From Natronohydrobacter sp. (GTDB lineage Bacteria; Pseudomonadota; Alphaproteobacteria; Rhodobacterales; Rhodobacteraceae), in the NCBI GenBank assembly GCA_007118445.1, contig SKRP01000330.1, positions 1 through 10,178 of the forward strand: a stretch of 10,178 nt of DNA. The letters are read 5' to 3'. Positions 7,190-10,178 of this stretch are shown piece after piece (the first letter of the stretch is position 1; each line of letters begins with the position of its first letter). The position numbers were made by a program, and so were the translations under genes. The notes beneath the pieces were generated by a model. That model was given only the letters and a program-made list of their open reading frames with translations. It searched no databases and had not been told where the DNA came from.

Positions 7190-7312
7190 GCCGGTCGTCG
7201 CATCGCTTGTGATGCAGGGCATCAGACCGTTGGGGCGGGATTTCGGGGCGAAGATGCTGCCTTGCTGGACCACTTCAACTGTGCAGCGGGGGTGGAATTC
7301 TATGCTGGGCAT
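7190..7312 (-). pseudogene. hisI: N-terminal remnant of a phosphoribosyl-AMP cyclohydrolase (HisI) paralogue
   Basis: From ATG 7312 on the minus strand, about 41 codons encode a HisI-like N-terminus. Residues 28-41 read NGLMPCITSDATTG, close to the conserved NGLIP...DA.TGEVLM segment that opens this enzyme, and are preceded by GSIFAPK. The homology stops at G41, before the EVLMLAYMN helix and all zinc/magnesium ligands, so no cyclohydrolase activity is possible. A possible AAGG ribosome-binding site lies about seven bases before the ATG. The fragment starts only 22 bases from the Zur palindrome, and a perfect TATAAT for this strand lies within that palindrome (7346-7341). HisI is a zinc-dependent enzyme for which Zur-linked second copies are known, which fits this position. 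Assignment rests on motif recall and should be tested by alignment. Confidence 0.6.
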
Positions 7313-7334
7313 AGCGCGGCCTTGTGTGGTCGGA

Positions 7335-7349
7335 TGTTATATTATAACA
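7335..7349. promoter_or_regulatory. Zur-type operator
   Basis: TGTTATATTATAACA is a perfect 7-1-7 palindrome in a GC-rich genome and matches the GTTATA-n-TATAAC form of Zur boxes in alphaproteobacteria. It lies 38 bases upstream of the first COG0523 GTPase and 22 bases from the divergent hisI-like remnant. It also overlaps promoter-like hexamers on both strands: TATAAC at 7343-7348 on plus with a poor TTGTGT at 7322-7327, and TATAAT on minus. Zinc-loaded Zur bound here would block both directions, so expression is expected under zinc starvation. Confidence 0.8.
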
Positions 7350-7387
7350 ATCGGATCAGGCCAGATCATTCAACCCGGAAACCCGTC

Positions 7388-8497
7388 ATGCCCGATCCCA
7401 TTCCTGTCACGCTGCTCACTGGCTTTCTGGGGGCTGGCAAGACCACGCTTCTGAACCGTCTGCTGCATGACCCTGGCGCGGGCAGGATTGCTGTCGTGGT
7501 AAACGAATTCGGCGATGCCGGGCTGGACCATGACCTGATCGAGGAAGCCGCCGAGAATGTCGTGCTCATGCCCGGTGGCTGTGTCTGCTGCTCGATCCGG
7601 GGCGATCTGTCCAGAACGCTGATCTCGCTATTGGGGCGGCGTGTGCGCAAGGAACTGGCCTTTGACCGTGTGGTGATTGAAACCACAGGTCTCGCCGATC
7701 CCGGCCCGATCCATCACACGCTGCTGGTTGATCCCGTGCTGGCCCCGAATTACGCGCTGGACGGAACTGTCACAGTTGTCGATGCTGTTCTGGGCGCGGC
7801 GACGCTGGATCGCCACGCCGAGGCACAGGCGCAAGTCGCAATGGCCGACCGGATCGTGCTGTCCAAGCGCGATCTGGCTGATGTCACAGCCCTGGCGGCA
7901 TTGGAGGCGCTGTTGGATCGGCTGAACCCCGGCACACCCCGCATAACGGCGGATCGGGGTGCTGTTCCTGCGGGCAGCTTGTGGGGCCTTGGCGCACTGC
8001 GCAAGCCCATGACCCCGGACCATGCGCTGGCCTGGCTCGCCCAGCCTGCGCAAGACCCGCTGGCCGGGCTATCGGGTTTGAGTGTGGCCCAGCCGAAACC
8101 TGTCGATCTTGGCGCGCCCTCGCATCATGCGAAAGATGAGCGGATCACCACCGCCTCTGTGACCATCGCGGACCCGATACCGGCCGAGGTGTTCGATTTC
8201 TGGCTGGATACGCTGATTGCGCTGCGCGGCGTCAATATCCTGCGGATAAAAGGCATCGCCTTCATCGAGGATGCCCGGCATCCCTTCGTCTTCCATGGTG
8301 TGCAGAATATCTTTGCGCCACCCGTGCCGCTGACGCACCGTCCTGCGGATGACACGACAACCCGCGTGGTCATCATTGCCCGCGACATGCCGAAATCTGA
8401 TCTGGAGGAAAGCCTGTCCTTGCTCAAGCTCCGGCACCTGCCCGTGGGCGAGGGCTTTGCGGGTCTGACGGTTCACGCGATGGAGCAACCTTTCTGA
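7388..8497 (+). CDS. COG0523 (CobW/P47K) GTPase, putative zinc metallochaperone
   Basis: This 369-residue G3E-family GTPase contains Walker A GFLGAGKT (12-19), the NEFGDAGLDHDL switch region (39-50), the family-defining metal-binding GGCVCC (CxCC at 65-68), ETTGLADPGPI (98-108) and SKRD (159-162) at the guanine-specificity position. A CobW C-terminal domain occupies about 255-350. A histidine-containing linker (PSHHAKD) lies near 245-250. Members deliver or allocate metals to client proteins, and this one is probably a zinc-starvation chaperone because a Zur box lies just upstream. The ATG at 7388 fits the family start (MPDPIPVTLLTGF). The open frame extends 133 codons upstream through the Zur box and the LysR end, which is not credible. 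The ribosome-binding site is weak. Its stop overlaps the next frame (TGATG). Confidence 0.93.
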   Translation: MPDPIPVTLLTGFLGAGKTTLLNRLLHDPGAGRIAVVVNEFGDAGLDHDLIEEAAENVVLMPGGCVCCSIRGDLSRTLISLLGRRVRKELAFDRVVIETTGLADPGPIHHTLLVDPVLAPNYALDGTVTVVDAVLGAATLDRHAEAQAQVAMADRIVLSKRDLADVTALAALEALLDRLNPGTPRITADRGAVPAGSLWGLGALRKPMTPDHALAWLAQPAQDPLAGLSGLSVAQPKPVDLGAPSHHAKDERITTASVTIADPIPAEVFDFWLDTLIALRGVNILRIKGIAFIEDARHPFVFHGVQNIFAPPVPLTHRPADDTTTRVVIIARDMPKSDLEESLSLLKLRHLPVGEGFAGLTVHAMEQPF

Positions 8498-8823
8498 TGG
8501 ACGCGCACGGATTGCGATTGTTCAATACGATGGGGCGGCAGGTTGAAAGCTTTGCGGCCCACGACCGCGCCCATATGCGGATCCATGTCTGCGAACCGCC
8601 GGTTTATTGCGTTGCGCATATCGGCAATGCGCGGCGCGCTGTGGTCGTTGACATGCTGGTGCGCCGCCTGCAGGCGCAGTCTGACGCGCTGGTTGCTGCC
8701 CGCCAGGACGCCCGCGCCGCCAGGGACCGGGCGCGCGCTGATGCGTTGCGCGCAGACCGCGCCGCTTTGGGCGTCGCGGTCGCGGACGCAGATGGTGAAA
8801 GCCGCTGGCGAATGCGCGTATGA
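8497..8823 (+). CDS. cysS: Internally deleted cysteinyl-tRNA synthetase remnant, open frame
   Basis: The 108 codons join two ends of a CysRS. Residues 5-58 follow the CysRS N-terminus: LRLFNTMGRQVESF, then IHVCEPPVYCVAHIGNARRA. C32 is in the place of the first zinc-binding cysteine, and HIGN replaces the HIGH signature. Residues 62-108 follow the extreme C-terminus: SDALVAARQDARAARDRARA, ADALRADRAALGV, then ESRWRM, as in the family's ...DWARADALRD.L..LGI...GT.WRR. Roughly 350 residues between them are missing, including the tRNA-binding core, KMSKS and the remaining zinc ligands, so it cannot be a synthetase. The reading frame survived the deletion. The ATG overlaps the GTPase stop (TGATG) and the TGA overlaps the next ATG (ATGA). 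Zur-linked second CysRS genes are known next to COG0523 genes, so this is most likely a decayed zinc-sparing copy. Confidence 0.7.
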   Translation: MDAHGLRLFNTMGRQVESFAAHDRAHMRIHVCEPPVYCVAHIGNARRAVVVDMLVRRLQAQSDALVAARQDARAARDRARADALRADRAALGVAVADADGESRWRMRV

Positions 8824-8941
8824 AGGGGCTTATGATCCGGGCGCTCATCCTGCCCATTCGCGGCTACCGGCTGATCCTGTCACACTGGCTCGGCCATGCC
8901 TGTCGCTTCCGGCCAGTTGCTCCGCCTATACCATCGAGGCG
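8820..8941 (+). pseudogene. yidD: Frameshifted N-terminal remnant of yidD
   Basis: MIRALILPIRGYRLILSHWL followed by GHACRFRP matches the start of YidD, the small membrane-insertion efficiency factor (...IRGYRL.LSP.LG..CRF.P(T/S)CS.YAIEA). At about 8914 the frame breaks. Read from 8915 in the +2 frame, the DNA continues SCSAYTIEA (8915-8941), exactly the expected next YidD residues, so one base has been lost (or two gained). Homology ends at about 8941, before the conserved W..RR..RCHP region. It is therefore both frameshifted and truncated. YidD is not an established Zur-regulon protein to my knowledge, although its conserved cysteines are suggestive. Confidence 0.65.
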
Positions 8942-9107
8942 CCGGAAACTGGCGCTGCTCGACGCGATCCCCGAAGGCCAGCCAATAACGATCTACCGGC
9001 AAGAAGCGTGGACGGACCACTGTCGCGGCCCGCATATACGCGACACGGACGATGCGGGCGCTGCATTCAAGCTGACCCAAGACACCCCACCCATGAGGCA
9101 TCCATGA
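8820..9107 (+). CDS. Chimeric open frame: YidD N-terminus joined to a ThrRS editing-domain fragment
   Basis: A 95-codon frame starts in an ATGA overlap with the cysS remnant and ends in an ATGA overlap with the following GTPase gene (9104-9107). The first ~31 residues resemble YidD and residues 43-86 resemble the threonyl-tRNA synthetase editing domain. The intervening VAPPIPSR stretch is yidD DNA read out of frame. As a protein it has no known counterpart. It could be a translated by-product that keeps ribosomes moving to the GTPase gene, or simply a pseudogene scar. The two parts are listed separately. Confidence 0.4.
   Translation: MKGLMIRALILPIRGYRLILSHWLGHACRFRPVAPPIPSRRRKLALLDAIPEGQPITIYRQEAWTDHCRGPHIRDTDDAGAAFKLTQDTPPMRHP
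8946..9077 (+). pseudogene. thrS: Fragment of a threonyl-tRNA synthetase paralogue (editing/SAD domain)
   Basis: In the chimeric frame, LLDAIPEGQPITIYRQ, then AWTDHCRGPH and AAFKLT, match the second additional (editing) domain of ThrRS. D66, C68 and H72 of the frame align with the D-x-C-x-x-x-H editing-site residues (D180, C182 and H186 in E. coli ThrRS). Only about 44 of some 640 residues remain; the TGS, catalytic and anticodon-binding domains are absent. The ThrRS catalytic site binds zinc, and Zur-controlled second ThrRS genes are known. This is another decayed zinc-stress paralogue in the same locus. Confidence 0.65.
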
Positions 9108-10178
9108 CACTCCAAGATATCCGCCTGCCTGTCACTGTCCTGTCCGGTTTCCTCGGCGCCGGCAAGACGACGCTTCTCAACCGCGTTCTGAACAACCGCG
9201 ACGGCCGCCGGGTCGCGGTGATCGTCAATGACATGTCCGAGGTCAATATCGACGCCGATCTGGTCCGCGAAGGGGCAGAGCTGTCGCGCTCGGACGAGAA
9301 GCTGGTCGAGATGAGCAATGGCTGCATCTGCTGCACTCTGCGCGATGATCTGCTGCAAGAGGTGCGCCGCCTGGCCGCCGAAGGGCGCTTCGATTACCTG
9401 TTGATCGAATCGACGGGCATTTCCGAACCGCTGCCTGTCGCCGCGACATTCGATTTCCGCGACGAGAATGACGAAAGCCTGTCGGATGTGGCGCGGCTCG
9501 ACACGATGGTGACGGTGGTCGATGCGGTGAACCTGCTCAAGGATTTCTCCAGCCATGATTTCCTGCGCGACCGGGGCGAGAGCCTGGGCGATGAAGATGA
9601 CCGCAGCCTTGTCACGCTTCTGACCGAGCAGATCGAATTTGCAGATGTCATCATCCTCAACAAATGCGCGGATGCAGGCCCCGCGCGGGTCGATGCCGCC
9701 CGCAAGATCATCCGCGCGTTGAACGGCGATGCGCAGATCATCGAGACGACGCATTCGGATGTGGCTGCCGCTGCCATCCTCGACACAGGCCGGTTCGATT
9801 TCGACCGCGCGCATGAACATCCGATGTGGGCCAAGGAGCTTTACGGCTTTGCCAACCACACGCCCGAAACAGAGGAGTATGGCGTCACCAGCTTCGTCTA
9901 CCACGCCCGCGCGCCATTCCATCCCGCCCGCATTCATGAGGTGCTCAATGGCCCCTTGCCCGGTGTGATCCGCGCCAAGGGGCATTTCTGGATTGCCACC
10001 CGGCCCGATTGGGCCGCAGAGTTCAGCCTTGCAGGGGCAATGTCCTCGGTCACGCCGCTGGGGCGCTGGTGGGCCTCGGTCCCCGAAGAACGCCTGCCCA
10101 AGCACCCTGATGCGCAGGCCGAAATCGCGAAGAACTGGGTCGAACCTTGGGGCGACCGGCGGCAGGAAATCGTCTTTA
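9104..10178 (+). CDS. zigA: COG0523 GTPase of the ZigA/YciC type, partial (C-terminus beyond window)
   Basis: The frame is open from the ATG at 9104 to the right edge (358 complete residues, probably lacking roughly 40). Motifs: Walker A GFLGAGKT (15-22), VNDMSEVNIDADLV (41-54), EMSNGCICCTLRDDLL (CxCC at 74-77), IESTGISEPLPV (101-112) and VARLDTMVTVVDAVN (129-143). A CobW C-terminal domain starts at about residue 260 and the sequence reaches WVEPWGDRRQEIVF. These wordings define the zinc-responsive ZigA/YciC subgroup, whose members support zinc allocation under zinc limitation. The guanine-specificity motif reads NKCAD, with the aspartate one place later than in NKxD. A GAGG at 9095-9098, five bases before the ATG, is a good ribosome-binding site. 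The start overlaps the stop of the preceding remnant frame (ATGA). Confidence 0.93.
   Translation, partial: MTLQDIRLPVTVLSGFLGAGKTTLLNRVLNNRDGRRVAVIVNDMSEVNIDADLVREGAELSRSDEKLVEMSNGCICCTLRDDLLQEVRRLAAEGRFDYLLIESTGISEPLPVAATFDFRDENDESLSDVARLDTMVTVVDAVNLLKDFSSHDFLRDRGESLGDEDDRSLVTLLTEQIEFADVIILNKCADAGPARVDAARKIIRALNGDAQIIETTHSDVAAAAILDTGRFDFDRAHEHPMWAKELYGFANHTPETEEYGVTSFVYHARAPFHPARIHEVLNGPLPGVIRAKGHFWIATRPDWAAEFSLAGAMSSVTPLGRWWASVPEERLPKHPDAQAEIAKNWVEPWGDRRQEIVF

Noticed and set aside
6989..7387. N-terminal extension of the first COG0523 GTPase frame
   Set aside because: It would run through the LysR gene end and the Zur operator, and COG0523 proteins start just before the Walker A strand, as they do from the ATG at 7388.
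8993..10105. Long minus-strand open frame of 370 codons
   Set aside because: It is antisense to the unmistakable ZigA-like GTPase. Its composition is typical of an antisense frame in GC-rich coding DNA, and no domain is recognisable.
1..10178. CRISPR arrays, tRNA/rRNA genes, insertion sequences
   Set aside because: No regularly spaced repeats, cloverleaf-like sequence, transposase motifs or terminal inverted repeats were seen on reading the window.

Overview
The window looks like the chromosome of a high-GC alphaproteobacterium, most likely a member of the Rhodobacteraceae. This rests on codon use, protein style and the form of a zinc-regulator (Zur) operator; it is an inference, not a database result. 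There are two functional blocks, separated by a LysR-type regulator.

Block 1 (positions 1-6042, minus strand) is a tightly packed seven-gene operon. Read 5'->3' on the minus strand it encodes a cytidine/guanine-deaminase-fold nucleoside deaminase, an NMT1/THI5-like periplasmic binding protein, an ABC ATPase, an ABC permease, an amidohydrolase of the 8-oxoguanine/isoxanthopterin deaminase type, and two tandem isopenicillin-N-synthase-type 2-oxoglutarate/Fe(II) oxygenases. The last oxygenase runs off the left edge. Several junctions overlap (ATGA or TGATG). A LysR-type regulator (6148-7050, plus strand) is divergently transcribed and probably controls the operon. Together these genes suggest import of an aminated N-heterocycle (purine, pterin or pyrimidine), deamination by two unrelated deaminases, and oxidation by Fe(II)/2-oxoglutarate enzymes. 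The exact substrate cannot be read from the sequence.

Block 2 (about 7100-10178) is a zinc-starvation locus. A 15-bp palindrome at 7335-7349 has the form of an alphaproteobacterial Zur box. On its right is a plus-strand operon that begins with a COG0523 (CobW/P47K) GTPase (7388-8497) and ends with a second COG0523 GTPase of the ZigA/YciC type (9104 to beyond the window). Between these two GTPases lie shrunken remnants of other genes: a cysteinyl-tRNA synthetase copy reduced to its first ~58 residues joined to its C-terminal tail, a frameshifted start of yidD, and a fragment of the threonyl-tRNA synthetase editing domain. On the left of the Zur box, on the minus strand, is the N-terminal start of a phosphoribosyl-AMP cyclohydrolase (HisI) copy. 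Paralogues of zinc-dependent housekeeping enzymes such as CysRS, ThrRS and HisI are known companions of Zur-regulated COG0523 genes. This locus therefore looks like a zinc-sparing gene set that has decayed around two intact metal-chaperone GTPases, while the start/stop overlaps between reading frames have been kept.

No tRNA, rRNA, CRISPR array or insertion sequence was seen.
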